A program made the translations under genes and the position numbers. Below the pieces are notes generated by a model that was given only the letters and a program-made list of their open reading frames with translations, ran no database searches and was not told the DNA's origin. This document shows positions 49,601-62,530 of a stretch of 64,000 bases of DNA, piece after piece. Positions within the stretch are counted from its first letter, which is position 1, and every line of letters begins with the position of its first letter. The DNA is from Rusavskia elegans. Its lineage: Eukaryota > Ascomycota > Lecanoromycetes > Teloschistales > Teloschistaceae. Where the stretch lies: the NCBI GenBank assembly GCA_011316305.1, contig SAUG01000019.1, forward strand, positions 124,001 through 188,000, written 5' to 3'.

Positions 49601-50166
49601 TTGATTTCTTCAATCACTACATTCATCCGACATCGCCTGCACGAGCAAAACTTTCAGTCCACATGATCGCTCAATCTACGCCCAAACTCGCGGCCGGTGA
49701 CGAGAAAAAGTCCTCCCCAGCCAAGCAAAAAGAACAATTAGTCGCCATGCTGGGTGAACACCTCACCTCACTGAGCATCAGCACCGATCAAGACCAACTA
49801 ACTAAACGCTTCGAACCCGTGGATCTCGCCAGCCGTGACATCATCCCCGCCATCATCACAGCCATCTCAACCTACATGAAAGAAGACGCAAAAGTGCCCG
49901 ACGAGCAATCTGCCGCGATCTTGCAGCAAGGACAGCAGGTGATGGGTGCCGTGTTGCCAGAACTCGGCATCGAGATCCCTGTCGATGAAGGGGATCTGCC
50001 TCCTGCTCCGAAGGTACAGGAAACGGTATTTATCGAGGATGTATTCGCATACAAAGCCGGATTGGCGATGAGTAAAGGGCCCGTTCCTGTGAGGGCGCTG
50101 AGTGAATTCGAGGATAAGGATGTTGTGGTGGTGGATGGGATTGGAAGGTCGGAGTCAAAGCTATGA
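46638..50166 (+). CDS. Ste23/insulysin-type M16 zinc metalloprotease, 1158 aa
   Basis: Exons 46638-47030 and 47083-50166 join in phase 0 over a 52-nt intron. The inverted zinc motif HxxEH is HAVEH at residues 119-123 (GMAHAVEHLLFMGTEK), followed by NDYNQYLSSHSGYSNAYTSS. Four M16 domains fill the length, as in Ste23 and insulin-degrading enzyme, which cut small peptides, including a-factor in yeast. Two starts are possible: 46638 gives a basic, hydrophobic leader (LLLPLIRYLRLPRQPSLCWR) resembling a mitochondrial targeting sequence; 46800 (MSSTERVADKLEKP) gives the usual 1104-residue cytosolic form. Both could be used. Confidence 0.92.
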
Positions 50167-51738
50167 TGTCTGTGGGCTGAGTGGCGATTGTGCTATTTAT
50201 GTGCCGATGCTTCGACGAGATTTTCGAAAAAGGTAAGGTACGGTAATGAGGACGGCGATGATGCCAATACCCGCTGAATTGAAGTTCATAACCATCCGTA
50301 TGAAGGTTGTTCTGGATCCTATATAGAAAGGCGTCTTCGTAGATGTGGAGGCACGACTGGCTGAATGAACAAAACCTCGTGTCGCTCTCGTCGTTGTGTC
50401 ATAGGCGGCTACACCTCAGTCTCGGCCGCTTCATATGTTCAAGCTTACAAAACTCATTCCTCCGTCGATATCTTCCAGAATCAGAGATCTCGGCATTGGT
50501 ACAACATGATAGCATCACCTTTCTTTTCCGCTCCCCGAGCTTTCCTCAACGTCTCTCATTGTAGCTAGAGCAATTGTCTCCACACATTTTTAAATGCCTG
50601 GTTAGTTGGGGTGTGAAGTTCGGGGGTTGGATGTATGTTGTAGAGTCTATTGTTTTGTTGTATTGATGTCGATGATGATGGTGTTAGTGGACAAGCATGA
50701 AGGGATGGATCTAGGGGATGCTTTATGGGATCTAATTAAATAGGATGGTAGTTTTATACAACTATCGAGGTTGGATTGTTCCTACTCTCTTATTGGGATC
50801 AGGCTGTTGATAGGGCACGCCCGTGGATCAAAATGCTCTATAGAGTTGGTGACGAACGAGATGCCGTATTTTTGGCCTCGAATTGTATCAGAAAAGCCTT
50901 CATGGTCGAAAGAGATTAGTGTGTACATTTGAATGATTCTCATCGAGATACAAGCTCGCCAGAAGAATCCTCAACAAAAGCGTAAGCAGGAATCGTACTC
51001 GTTGTCTATGATGGATGGATAGATAAGCAGAAGCTGGATAGACGGTATGTCGATAGAGATCTGGTACGCTATACTACATAGGCGCTTTCTAACTGCTATG
51101 CTCGTCACGAATCTCATCGAAGAAGAGCAGATAGATAAAAAGGTCATATAAGAGACTGGTCGATAATACGATCCGAACCACCGTGCCTGAATCGTCACGA
51201 CGGTGAATATATCAAATAGTCATACACATGTTATGGCTGACGCTTGATGGGCCCCGGGGCTTAGAATCAGAGACGACGCCTACCTATAAGAACGGGCCTG
51301 GAAATGCTTGCTCAAAGAGATTTGAAGAAATTTTTTTCGGCTTTATTGTTGAACGGTGGATAGTCATAATTGATATGCTATTGAGTAGATGTAAGAGTTG
51401 AGGAGAGGAGATTAAATGGGGTTGACAAATTCATAATCTTTGTTTCTCTTTTGTGTCTGTGGTTGGAAAAGTGCACTTCTCGTTGTGACGGGTGAAAAGG
51501 AAAAGAGAAATATACCAAGAGATTCCAGCTTCGATGATTCATCAAAGTTTCTTCTACTGCATTGAACGTATCCCAGACATAGCGAGGCTTGTATCCATGA
51601 CCTGCTTGTGAGGACATGCCGTGTCCCACTTTCCATCACTGGAATTCCGCCCGTTATCATCCATTTGGCTAAAAGGGGGGTCTGTCGTGTTCCACAACAT
51701 AAGGACAATTCCCTTGTCTTCATACATCCCAATTCCAT
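50167..51738. other. Intergenic region between convergent genes, no gene seen
   Basis: The Ste23-type gene ends into it from the left and the monooxygenase gene from the right. Small frames here have no features. It is the boundary between housekeeping DNA and the biosynthetic pair. Confidence 0.55.
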
Positions 51739-53926
51739 CTAGACCTCACTCCACCTATCCCACCGCTTCAAACTATCTCGCAGCGCAGGAGCACAAAGCC
51801 GCACCATATCCATCGGCCCGTACGCTTGAATGAAGGAAACCAGCACGCCCACCACGAGCCCTAATGCGGCTAGATATTGCAACAATCGGCGAAGTCTTGA
51901 TTTTAGTATTCCTCGGGCCGTGTAAAGTGTTTGGAAGTTACCGTAGTTTGGGAAAAGACACCGGATGGTATAATCTGTCTGGGAGCGACTGTGAGGTTTT
52001 GCATGTTGATGTCAGCACCCCCTCTCTCAGGGATAAAGTTTGATGTGTCGAAAAAAGATATCCGGCGACAAAGAAGGCATGCAGCAAAGTTCAAGAATGA
52101 TTGTTAAAGAGCAAACTCACGGATACATGGTCGAATTCATCCCACCGGCATTCTGATACCAACTCCTGCACCCCCCGTTTTGAAAAACCGTTCCCTGGAG
52201 CTCTGACTGCACTTCTCGCGTCCATTTCCTCTCGGCATCGAGTTTCACCTCGACACTTGTCGCCTCGCCGCTCAGGACAGGTTTTATGATTCGGCCGATG
52301 TAGCCCGCGGTGTTTTCGCTCGAAGTGATGAGCGAGGAATGCCCGTTTGCGGTATTCGGTCCCGTGAGCATGAAGAAGTTTGGAAAACCGTGGACGGCGG
52401 TGCCCATGTATGCTTGTGGGCCACCGCGATCGTGCCAGTGATCGTGCAGCGAGATGCCGGAGCGACCGTAGACGGTAAGGGGGTGGAGGAAGCGGGTGGC
52501 CGAGAAACCGTTTGCTAGAACGATGATGGAGGCGGGAAGATGCTCGTCTTTGTTCTTACTGGATGGAGTTTCTTTTGCTGCTCCTGAGTTAGTTGTAGAC
52601 ACCGCCGGTGCCGGCGGTGGAGACGCAAGTATGATACCATCCAAATCAAGTCTTTTCAGGGGCTGTGTCGTCAAGCGGAAATTGGATCGGTGCATGCTTT
52701 GCAGCCATACGTTGTCGAAGACCCTCCGCTTGCAGCCGTAGCTGTATCTCGGTGTCATGATGTCGTGGTATTTTTCCGGGATCAGAGAATGGGTACGGGC
52801 GAGCGTGGAGGATTCGAGCTTGGTGCGCCATTTGTGGTTCTTCTGCTGGAAAACGGTCAACCAGATTAGTTCCACCAGTATGTAAAGCGATACGCGGTAC
52901 ATGTAGCCCAGGAAGCCCAGGTACCGGAGCACTATCGGCGCATATTGGGCGTAGTTTTCCTTCCCGAACGGTTCCTCAAGCCGCGGCATCACCCATGGTG
53001 GAGTCCTCATTAGCTGTGTCACCGATCTCGCTTTATATGGTTCCTCGAACAGCGAGGGGACGACTTGCGCGGCACTACAACCTGTACCTACGACTACGAC
53101 GTCCTTGTCTTTGAAATCGACATCTTCACGCCAGCGAGCGGAGTGGAAGATATCACCCTGGAAGACATCTCGTCCAGGTATGTCTACCGGCCAATCGTTG
53201 GGTTCGACAAGTATCCCGACGCAGCTGACGACCACTTTGGCACGGACTCTTTCGCGCTTGACGTAGACCGATCTCTCGCCCTCTTTGTCTATTCGTGCCT
53301 TGCGATCTGCGGCTGAAAGATCGCCTGTTCCAGGCACCAGATGGGTCAAAGTGACTTCCCAGACTGCTTCGGCATCAAGCCAACGAAGCTCGGTGATGTC
53401 GGTATTGAGCTGGATTTTGTCGACGAGCTGGTATCTCGCCGCGACATCCAAGAGGTATTGGACGAAGTCTGGACCTGAGGGGTAGAGTGATTTGGAGGTG
53501 TAGAAGGGCGCAAATGAATATGAATAGAGGGCTGCCGGTCTGAAAATTGACATGAGCGAGACAGCGCAGATACCGAGGGGGTTTACCTACACATCACACG
53601 CCTGTGACGGGGGTGATTTTAATGAGGATTTGACGAGGATGGTCTGGGCAACTTACGACAGATGGATAACGGTTGATCCACCAGGTACCTTGTGCGTGCT
53701 TTTGAATCTCCATTCACGTGTGTTGGGATTGATGGAAAGAAAACTCACCTCCCACGCCTGACTGCCTGTCGAAGATTCTGAATTGAGTGAAGCCCAACTT
53801 CTCCTTTAGACGCCAGCCCATTGCGATTCCCGACTCGCCGGCGCCGATGATCAAGACCGGATAGTACGTGTAAGCATCCTTTCGATAGCCGTTCTCCACA
53901 TGAATATTGTTCATAGTCGAGCACAT
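51739..53926 (-). CDS. Baeyer-Villiger-type flavin monooxygenase, 629 aa
   Basis: Five exons (53926-53749, 53688-53657, 53601-53591, 53539-52121, 51988-51739) join in frame. The third is an 11-nt microexon that restores VACDVPAALYSYSF. The FAD motif is VLIIGAGESG (residues 24-33); the BVMO fingerprint FxGxxxHxxxW is at 200-210 (FQGDIFHSARW); the NADPH site is GTGCSA at 225-230. The C-terminus has a hydrophobic helix (LAALGLVVGVLVSFI) likely to anchor it to a membrane. Such enzymes insert oxygen into ketones or hydroxylate or epoxidise. It is on the same strand as the PKS, its ATG 334 bp from the PKS stop, so it probably acts in the same pathway. A TATA box lies upstream. Confidence 0.9.
53591..53601 (-). 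other. 11-nt microexon of the monooxygenase gene
   Basis: On the minus strand CGTCACAG precedes GCGTGTGATGT, and GTAGGT follows it. Phase 0 enters and phase 2 leaves, giving Ala-Cys-Asp-Val within the conserved RYP.(V)ACD.PA segment of the enzyme family. Skipping it would lose the frame. Confidence 0.75.
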
Positions 53927-54050
53927 AGTCGCAGCAAATCTTGACCAGGTTGTGTTGATCTGTAGTGCTAGAGCACAAGCTATGGTGTGTTCAAGGTGGC
54001 ATAGGAAGGGAAGTTGAGAGGGAAAGTCGGAGATTGAAGGGGATCGGGGA

Positions 54051-54059
54051 TATATATAG
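54051..54059 (-). promoter_or_regulatory. TATA box of the monooxygenase gene
   Basis: CTATATATA on the minus strand lies about 125 bases before the ATG at 53926, in a suitable place for a core promoter. Confidence 0.55.
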
Positions 54060-54083
54060 AGGCTGACAGCGAGTGGGGCACGC

Positions 54084-54124
54084 GTATTAATACTTGCAGG
54101 TGGATCCGACAGTATTAATTAATA
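54084..54124. promoter_or_regulatory. Two AT-rich palindromes between monooxygenase and PKS
   Basis: GTATTAATAC (54084-54093) and ATTAATTAAT (54115-54124) are perfect palindromes with starts 31 bp apart, sharing TATTAAT and standing just upstream of the TATA box. They could be operator sites for a cluster regulator. This is inference; AT-rich palindromes also arise by chance. Confidence 0.35.
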
Positions 54125-54260
54125 TGCACGTTTGCCTGTTCCGTCAAATACACGTGTGTCAGGCAGCTCCTTAGAACATATGATTCTAAACACGGAAATA
54201 TCCCCCTGTCCTCCATCGTTTTTGGGAATCTCTACACACAAGTACTACGAGTTATTGCGT

Positions 54261-57200
54261 CTATGGGTTCACCCTGTCATCTCCTGCCAGCGAAGCTTGC
54301 CAGTACTCGCTCTGCCGCGCTGCGAGCAAACCCAGCTGCGAGATGCTCTCACTCCCCAAGATATCAAAGACAGCTACTTCCGCCTTGAACTCCTTTAAGA
54401 ACCAATATCGAACCTCCACCGCAACGAGCGAGTCGACACCGTACGCATGAGCGGGCTTATCGGCCTCGATGTCTGTCTGGGGCATCGACAGCGACATCGC
54501 CAGCTTCTCTACCAGTGCCTGAGCCAGGATATTGCCTGCCGCTGCCACCGAGTCTGCTGATGCAATCAGAGCTTGGAAGTCAACGCCAGGCTTGGCATCA
54601 TCGCTATGATCCTTTTTGGCCATATCCATCTGCCTCAGGTGTCGAAAGAGCGGTTTCGACATCCAGAAGATTTCAGGTATACCCCTTGACTTGAGTGATG
54701 CTGGAGGGGCAACGCCAGTCACGACTTGCGACTTGGTCGGTGCCGAAACTGGAAGAGCGGGGTTGCAGAAATAGTCCAGCATGGCGATGAACTCTGCTTG
54801 GTGAATGCCTTCGTAGCCTGCCGCACGTAACGAGTCGGTCACTGACCGTCTCTCAGCGGCAAACCCCACCTCCAACATCAGCCCCAGATTTAAAGAGATG
54901 CATTTCTCACCCTGTGACACCCTGTGCCGAGCCAGGCTGTCTTGATATGTGTTACCGGCCGCGTAATTGCTCTGACCTCGGCTACCAAACACACCACCGG
55001 TCGATGATAGCAGAATGAAGAAATCCATGCTTCTTGGGAGATGGACATGCAGATTCCACGAGCCTTGGACCTTGGGCCGAAGGGCAGCCTCGAAGTTTTC
55101 AAGTGTCATGTTTTCAAACAGACCATCCTACGCTTTCATCAGCAAATCTTCGGCTGATGACTGTTGGTCTCGAGCCTACTTTCAGCACCATAGATCCCTG
55201 AATACAACCCTTGACAGGAGGAAAGGCCTGGGCGTACTTTGCCAAGACACAGACCAGGGCCGCTTCGTCACTGATATCACACGGTGGTGCTGCTGCATTT
55301 ACGCCGTTCTCCTTGAGCTCATCCAGCAAAGCTGTTGCCGCTTCGTCTTTGGCACCCGAGCGGGATAGTAACAATAAATGCTTTGCCCGGCGGCTCATCA
55401 TCCAGCGAGCAATGCTTCGGCCAAGGCCGCCGAGGCCACCACTTACAACATATGTGGCATTCTGGTCAAAATACCACGAAGGCTTCTTGGTTGGCATTGT
55501 CTATCGCTATTAGTATTCTTCAAAAACCATCGTGTGGACCATGACTTGCCGGTACTAGATCTTCGTCATTGATCTCGATGACTGTTTTCCCAGCATTCTT
55601 ACCACTCTGCAAAAAGCGAAATGCGCTCTCAACCTCTGAAACTCTATAAATGTTGAGCGGCTTGGGTGGCTTGATGGTGAATTCTGTCGCTAGGGAGATG
55701 ACCGCCTCCATCAATGTTGCCATGAGCGACTGGGCTTGTTCTGCGACAACGCCGAGGTCAACTGAAGAGAAGGTGATACCTTTCAGGAATGGAGCCATGG
55801 GTAGAGTCTCCCTCGAGTACATGTCTTGTTTGCCGATTTCAATAAAGCGGCCTAATGGCGCAACGCATTCGAATGATTCTCGGAGGCTCTGACCAGCTAG
55901 TGAATTCAACACGACGTCAACACCTCTGTCGTTCGTCAGACGCATGATGCCTTGAGCGAATGATTGATTCCGGCTTGACAGTATATGATCTTCGGGGATT
56001 TTGTATTGAGACATCAAGAGCTCCTTTTTCCGATCAGTACCAACGGTGGCATAGATATCAGCTTTGGCTAGCTGCGCCAGTTGGATTGCAGCCTGACCAA
56101 CTCCGCCAGCAGCAGCATGAATGAGTATCGATTCCCCTGCTTTGAGGCCAGCGAGTCGGTGCAACGAATAGTATGCTGTGCAGAACGCCACCGGCAAGGC
56201 CGCGGCCGTTTGGAAGCTCATGCAGTCAGGGATGTTGACCGTAGAGCTGTGATGGCTTCGGGCATGGGTTTTGAAGGCACCATTTGTTATACAGCAAACA
56301 CGATCCCCGACCTTCAGCTTGGCTGGGTTTACACCTGCACCCACTCGGGTCACAAAACCAGCGCACTCTTGTCCGAGACTCTTGTCCGGTAACTGTCCCA
56401 GCGCAACCATGACATTTTTGAAATTGACACCCACAGCTTTGACTTTGACCTCGACTTGTTCCATACCCAAGCATTCTGGAGCTGGGTCATCGGTGAACCG
56501 CAGGGTATCGAGCAAGCCCGGAGAGGATATTGTTAACGCTAGGTTACGAGCTGGTTGCGCCGCGAATTCGCGCAGTCGAGGCGGTTGCGGGACGGTTGCG
56601 GAGCAGATCACGTCGTTCAAGGTGTTGTCCTCGACAACCCGATTGATGTGTAGGGTTCCCTCTTTTTCGACGTACTCTGTTTCACGATTGTCTTGTGGCT
56701 CAAACATTGCCGACTTTGTGATCTTGACGACGTACTCGGCTATCCTAGTCTTCGAATCCACGTGTTCAAGAGCCAGCGTGATGAAACTCGGATTAGCGTT
56801 CTCTGAACACATGGATCTTCCAAAGCCAGCAGCGAGACCTGTCTCAGGTGTTTGATTGACATCTTTTCCAGCATTGGTGAGCCACAGTATTCCACTCGAT
56901 GCTCTGACCATCTGCTTGATGCGCGTGAAGTCCTCCACTTGCATCCTTGACAAGTAAGGGGTTTCGACTTCCGGCAGGCATATACAGAAAGTTCCGGCAC
57001 ATTTACTTGGAGAGACTTCGAGCATGGAGGCTACCTCACAATCACACGAAGGGATAGCTATCTGCAGCTGTCCCTGAAGCTGTTCGGCTATCTCATACTG
57101 TCGTGATGAGCCAGGAACGATCAATATGATGATTTTTGAAGTAGGACACCCAACTGCAATCGGGTCCATGGCTGTTGAGGTCATAACACTGAACGTATGC

Positions 57201-60200
57201 CTGCTACCGGGATAGTCTCTCAGGCTTATCTCGGCACCAGAAAAGTTGTTCTTCAATAGAGATTCATGCCATGTCTCGTTTGAAAGCAAAGGCCCCCACC
57301 GCCGATGACTTTCGGTGCTAAGCCACCAGCCGGGCAGTAGACCAAAGACGAACGATAGTCGAGAGCAGTCCAAATTGCAAGGCTCGAATAGAACCAGCGT
57401 CCCTCCTGGTCTAAGAAGCTTGTGTGTGTTGCGCAAAGTAGTCTTGATTTCCGTTGTAGCATGCAAGACACATGATGCGATAATCATATCGAAAGCGCCT
57501 TTGTCGAATCCTTGTTGTAGGGGGTCCTTTTCTATGTCCAGGGTCTTGAAGACAAGCCGGTCGGAATGACCGGCGAACCGCTCTCTGGCGTCTGCAAAGA
57601 ATCCGGGCGAAATGTCTGTGTAGGTGTACTGCTCATATCGTGGAGTTCCATGCTCGTCATTTGGATCTTTCCGACCCAGGGTATCAAGAATCGGCCTGGT
57701 CGCACCACCGGTTCCCGCTCCAATCTCGAGTATTGACTGATTGGGCCTCTTGTGAGCACTCAGATCAACGAACGCGGACATTTTCTGATAATTAGCGGTG
57801 AAGGAGGAGCCGCTATAGAAGCTTTGCAGAAGATTCTGGTCAAGTAGCAGTTCAAGTGGATCGAGTAGTCCAGAGAGAATGCGAACTAGATTTCGGCCAA
57901 CTGTGACGTACGTTCTCCCTTCTGGTCCACTCTGTTCCATCTTGCTCAGTAGGGCGTCTCGATATATCGGTTCGCTACAGAATCTCTGCCCTTCCGGACT
58001 TGATAAGATCGCTTTAGCATCATATCCGTTACAGTGGTGTCGCATCCAAGATATGTAGCTTTCGAGGTGGACCGATAGACCTTTACTCTCATCGTGACGC
58101 AGTGCTGCTAAAGCCTCGGTCATGAAGTAAAGGCACACAAGTTCCGCCTCGTCAATCAGATCTCCAGCATGCTCGTGTGCTGCATGTACCGAATCAGTGC
58201 AATAGGCTGCGAGTGAATCTTTGTCGAGTAGATCGATGTCTGGTCTCACATCGATCGAATAGCAAAGACGTTTCCAGCGAGACTCGCTAGATGAAGATAC
58301 GTCCAAGCTCGTCACTGCCGTAGCTCGATAGCCATCCAGGATAATCAAGGGTTCTTTTGTATTTGGATCCAATGCAACGATATCGAATTCAGCCTCCCGA
58401 AATCCTTCAGCCCTAGAGTTTGAATAAGCTTCGACAGTAGTAAGATCAGGCCGTGTCAAGAATGCATTTGAGATCCATAGATTTTGTAGACGTGTCGGTA
58501 CCATGGTGGGAATTGACGCCCAGCCACCTCTTGTGATGGCAGTCACCGTAAGATGGAAAACCCCATCGAGAGCGGTGGGATGTATGACATGTCGCTGAAT
58601 CACCCTAGTCTCTGCTGGTACCTTCTCTTTCCACGTGTGAAGATTAATAGTGGCTGTGGCCTCCCCTTCATCGTTATAGGATACTTGCTCCAAGGTCTGG
58701 AACGTCGGGCCGAACCCAAAACCAAGACCTTTCAAATTGCTGTACATTTGTTCGGAATCGACTTTTTTGTGACATCGTTGTACTCCGCGAGTAAAGGCGT
58801 CTTGATGACTGGTCAATTTTTGTTGTCTCTCGAAGCCACGGTCGACCTCAGCGTCATCTTCGTCGTACTCTGTAATGATTGTCCCATAGCAATTTTCGAT
58901 CCATTCATCATTGGATATCATATACAGCCGGAACTCACTTCGATTTGAAGCTGCAGTGCCTCCCATTTTCTGGGGTCGCAAGTAGAATTGGGTCTGGATA
59001 CCTTCCTCAGCCGTGGAAAGTCTGACAGCTTTCAAGAAGTTCACATCAACGAGTCTGTATCCTTTTATCGGTCTGGTTGCGGCGGAGGACGAAATCTGTC
59101 GCGCTGCTTCAACCGCCATTACCACCATACCAGCTGCAGGGTACAGATTGGATCCATTGAATTTATGGTCCTCGATCCACGGGTTATCTGTGACCTTGAT
59201 GGCGTTTTTCCACTCTGCTTCCAAGGAGTTCGAGGTTGCGATTGGTGTTCCAAGCAGCTCGTGAGTTGGGTGCTTACGAAATCTGAAACTTTTACTGAGC
59301 CTGCTTTCGTGCCAGTAGCTTTGTGAATGATTGAACGGATATGCCGGGAGATCAACCAGCATCTCCGCTTCGGTATCTTTCACGGTCTTGTTAACGGCCC
59401 AGAGGTCAATCGTGCAGCCAAGACAGCATAGCTCAGCTGCAAGATGAAGGATCGTAGCTACTGCGGAAGTGTTCATCCTCAGCGCTGATATGTAACCAAC
59501 TTCACCAACCGTTTCAGCAATGGGCCGCCGCAACATCGAATGAGGTCCGACTTCAATAAGAAAGCTCACTGAGGTTGAGTCATAGCGGTATTGACACTTC
59601 TCCTTCTCGTAGCATGGCAAGCACATTTGGGAGAGCGCGTCAGAAAAGCGGACTTTGGAACGCATGTTGGCAACCCAGTACTCTGCTCTGAGAAGACTTT
59701 CAGCGGAGACGAGTGAGCCTGTAACCGAAGAATACATGAGAGGGCTGTTCTCTGACAAATGATGATCCTGCGGGGGGTCTAGATCCCCAATTAAGTTCAA
59801 GTACTCCGCAGCTACGTCGTCCATTTTTGCTGAGTGGTATGCAACACCGATGGGTAACCGACGAGCAAAGATATGGTCACGTTCGAGGACTTTTTGAAGA
59901 TCAGTGACGGCGTCCTCGTTTCCGCTTACGGTAACAGTGACCGGACTGTTAACGCAAGCGACAGTCATTGTGTTCTGTGCGGAGATTTGATTCAGGTATG
60001 GGATGATGGCCTCCTCGGATAATGCTACCGCCATCATAGATCCACGCTTTCCAGAGCTAACCTTTGCCAGCCGCGAAGCTAGAAGCCCCCGGTAGTAGGC
60101 AAGCTTCCAGGCCGACTTCTCCGAGATGGCACCGGCACAGTAAGCAGCCGCAATTTCACCGGAAGAATGACCAACAACAGCCGATGGACGGATGCCCCAG

Positions 60201-62530
60201 CTCCTAAGGAGGTCTACTAGTGCTATCTGCAATGCAGTAGTAAGTGGCTGTGAGATCGCAGGGTCATCGACCTCTGATGACTCCGTGGTCGCACTGAGCT
60301 CGTCTAGATCGGAGTCAGCGACATCCCGTCATTTCTTTCGGAAGGTATTTCACCTAAAATAGACCATTGGCATTGGAGCGTCCGAAAGAAGTCATTTGCA
60401 CGTTGCATGCTTGTTTTGTACACAGCATACGAGACTAGCTCGAGACCCATAGCATGCCATTGAGCTCCCTGGCCAGTGAATGCAAAGCCCAATTTTGGGC
60501 CACGACTTGACGAGCGCCGGGTTTCAGGTAACGTACCAGATAATTTTGTAATCAAGTCTGGTACAGAATTGGTGATGACGTAAGTCTTCCAGGGTAACAT
60601 GCTGCGTTTCCTGGACAAGGTGTATGCAAGGTCGTTAAGGAATTTGTCTGACTCCATCCATGGTCTACAATCTGGAGAACACAGATAGTCCTTGTACGCC
60701 GTCACCCAACGTTTCAAGCCGCCCTCGTCGGAAGAGCTCCAGAAGAACAGTTTGAATTGTGATGGTGCCTGGAGAATATCATGATTGTCAATCCCCTGGT
60801 TGCAGCCATTTGTCAAAAGTCGTGGCTCTACGTTGTGCATCTTCGGTGTCGGTAGCACGGATTTCGGCAGGGAGTCCGAAGTTGCGTGCCTTCCAGATAG
60901 GCCATGAGACTTCATATAGTGCAGTGCATCGTCCAAGACGACATGTGCGTTGGCGCCACCATAGCCGAAAGAATTGACTGAGGCTCTGCGGAGACCTGAA
61001 CTCGGCCATGCGGTCACACTTAAAGGGAACTTTGTCTTTTCGTCAGCTTTGCATCACGACAAGTTGCTAGTGAGTACCTTGATGTTCCACTCCTGGGCAT
61101 GAATGTCTGGATGTGGTCGTTCAAACCAGATGTTTGGCGGAATAACACCTTTCTCGAGCACCATCACCGTTTTAATCAAGCTGGCGAGCCCACTGGCACC
61201 CTCAAGGTGGCCAATGTTCGATTTCACTGCTCCAACAAGAAGAGGCTCCTCTGGGCTCCTTAAATGCTTGAACACTGCGGCTATAGCAGCTGCTTCAGTG
61301 GGGTCACCGACTGGCGTGCCGGTGCCATGCGCCTCAAAAAACCTCGTAGCTTGCGGATCGAGACCAGCGAAGTGATAAGTATCTCTAATCAAGGCCTCCT
61401 GGGCTTCTTTACTTGGTTGCGTAAGACCAGGTGTTCTTCCATCTTGGTTGGAGCCAGTAGCTCTGATCACGGCGCGGATGGTATTTCCGTCCTGGATTGC
61501 TTCCGACAACAGCTTGATAGCAATAACTCCAAAGCCTTCGCCACGAGAATATCCATTTGCACGATGGTCAAAACTGTAACATCGACTATCCGGCGAAAGG
61601 AAGTTGAGATTGGACAGGGACATCATGATAGTGTCAGGATTCAACATCAAATTACATCCGGCTACAATCGCCTATGTGACGGTCAATTTCCATTACAGGT
61701 CAAGAAAAACACCCAGTAGAATGCGTACCATGCTGGATTCGCGGCTTCGCAAGCTCGAACAGGCTAGATGTACTGCGTTGAGACTGCTAGAGCAGGCGGT
61801 GTCGAGGGTAATACTTGGCCCTCTGAAATCGTAAAACCAGCTAAGGCGGTTGGCGAGCATGGCGGAGCCAGTCCCAGATGCTTGATACTTGGGCTGGAAT
61901 TCCGGATCACGGGAGAATAGCGTTTCGTATTCCTTTGCAAAGCATCCCACAAAGACCCCCGTCTTCGAGCCGCCGCTCTGTTGTAATGTGACACCAGCTA
62001 TGGCAGTATACAGAGATTAGCTAGGTCAAGGTTGAGTTTGAGGAAGACACTACCATTTTCAAGAGCCTTGTAGGTACCTTCCAGCAGGCCTCGTTGTTGT
62101 GGATCCAGCGAGGCGGCTTCGGTACTCGAAATAGAGAAAAAAGGGGCATCGAATAGGGCAAGGTCACCCTTGAGGAAATGACCTCCCCTTACGTTGAGCT
62201 AGATTATCGGGTGAGCAGTTGCGACAAATGGCACGTGGTACCGTCATCGTCGCATACCGTATCAAGCCTGTTGGCATTGTGGTGATAGAAAGAGTCAATG
62301 TTGAACCGATCGGCAGGGACCTCTGTCATGGCTGATCGACCTTTCATCAGCAAATGCCAGAAACCTTCAGGCGAATCCGCATCTTGAGGGAATTGGACCG
62401 AGAGTCCAATAACTGCGATCGGCTCGACTCCCTTCTGATCTTTAGTCACATCTTCTTCACGCGAAATCTTCTTGTTTTGAAACGAATCGACCGTACAAGT
62501 CGCACTTGCTTCGACAGCAGCAGGTGACAT
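54261..62530 (-). CDS. Highly reducing type I polyketide synthase (KS-AT-DH-MT-ER-KR-ACP), 2632 aa
   Basis: Eight exons (62530-62258, 62198-62054, 61997-61729, 61671-61078, 61035-60354, 60303-55556, 55500-55180, 55127-54261) join in frame with introns of 42-59 nt. Active sites are all present: KS Cys208 (DTACSSS), His344 (EAHGTGT), His384 (NIGHLEG); AT Ser701 (GHSSG); DH His1034 ([10 protein letters not shown]) and Asp1234 (LDGVFH); methyltransferase SAM site [10 protein letters not shown] at 1512-1521; ER nucleotide site AAAGGVG near 2051-2057; KR GGLGGLG at 2258-2264 and Tyr2399 ([11 protein letters not shown]); ACP Ser2577 (GVDSL). It would make a C-methylated, reduced chain. No thioesterase, reductase or condensation domain follows, so release needs a partner. 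The product is unknown. Confidence 0.95.

Noticed and set aside
52117..53553. Monooxygenase starting at Met 53553 as a single-exon protein
   Set aside because: That form lacks the FAD-binding N-terminus; upstream exons and the microexon restore it in frame.
60304..60353. Apparent frameshift with a stop in the PKS acyltransferase
   Set aside because: A 50-nt intron with a GTGAAA donor, GCTGAC branch point and CTAG acceptor explains it and gives WSILDELS in frame.
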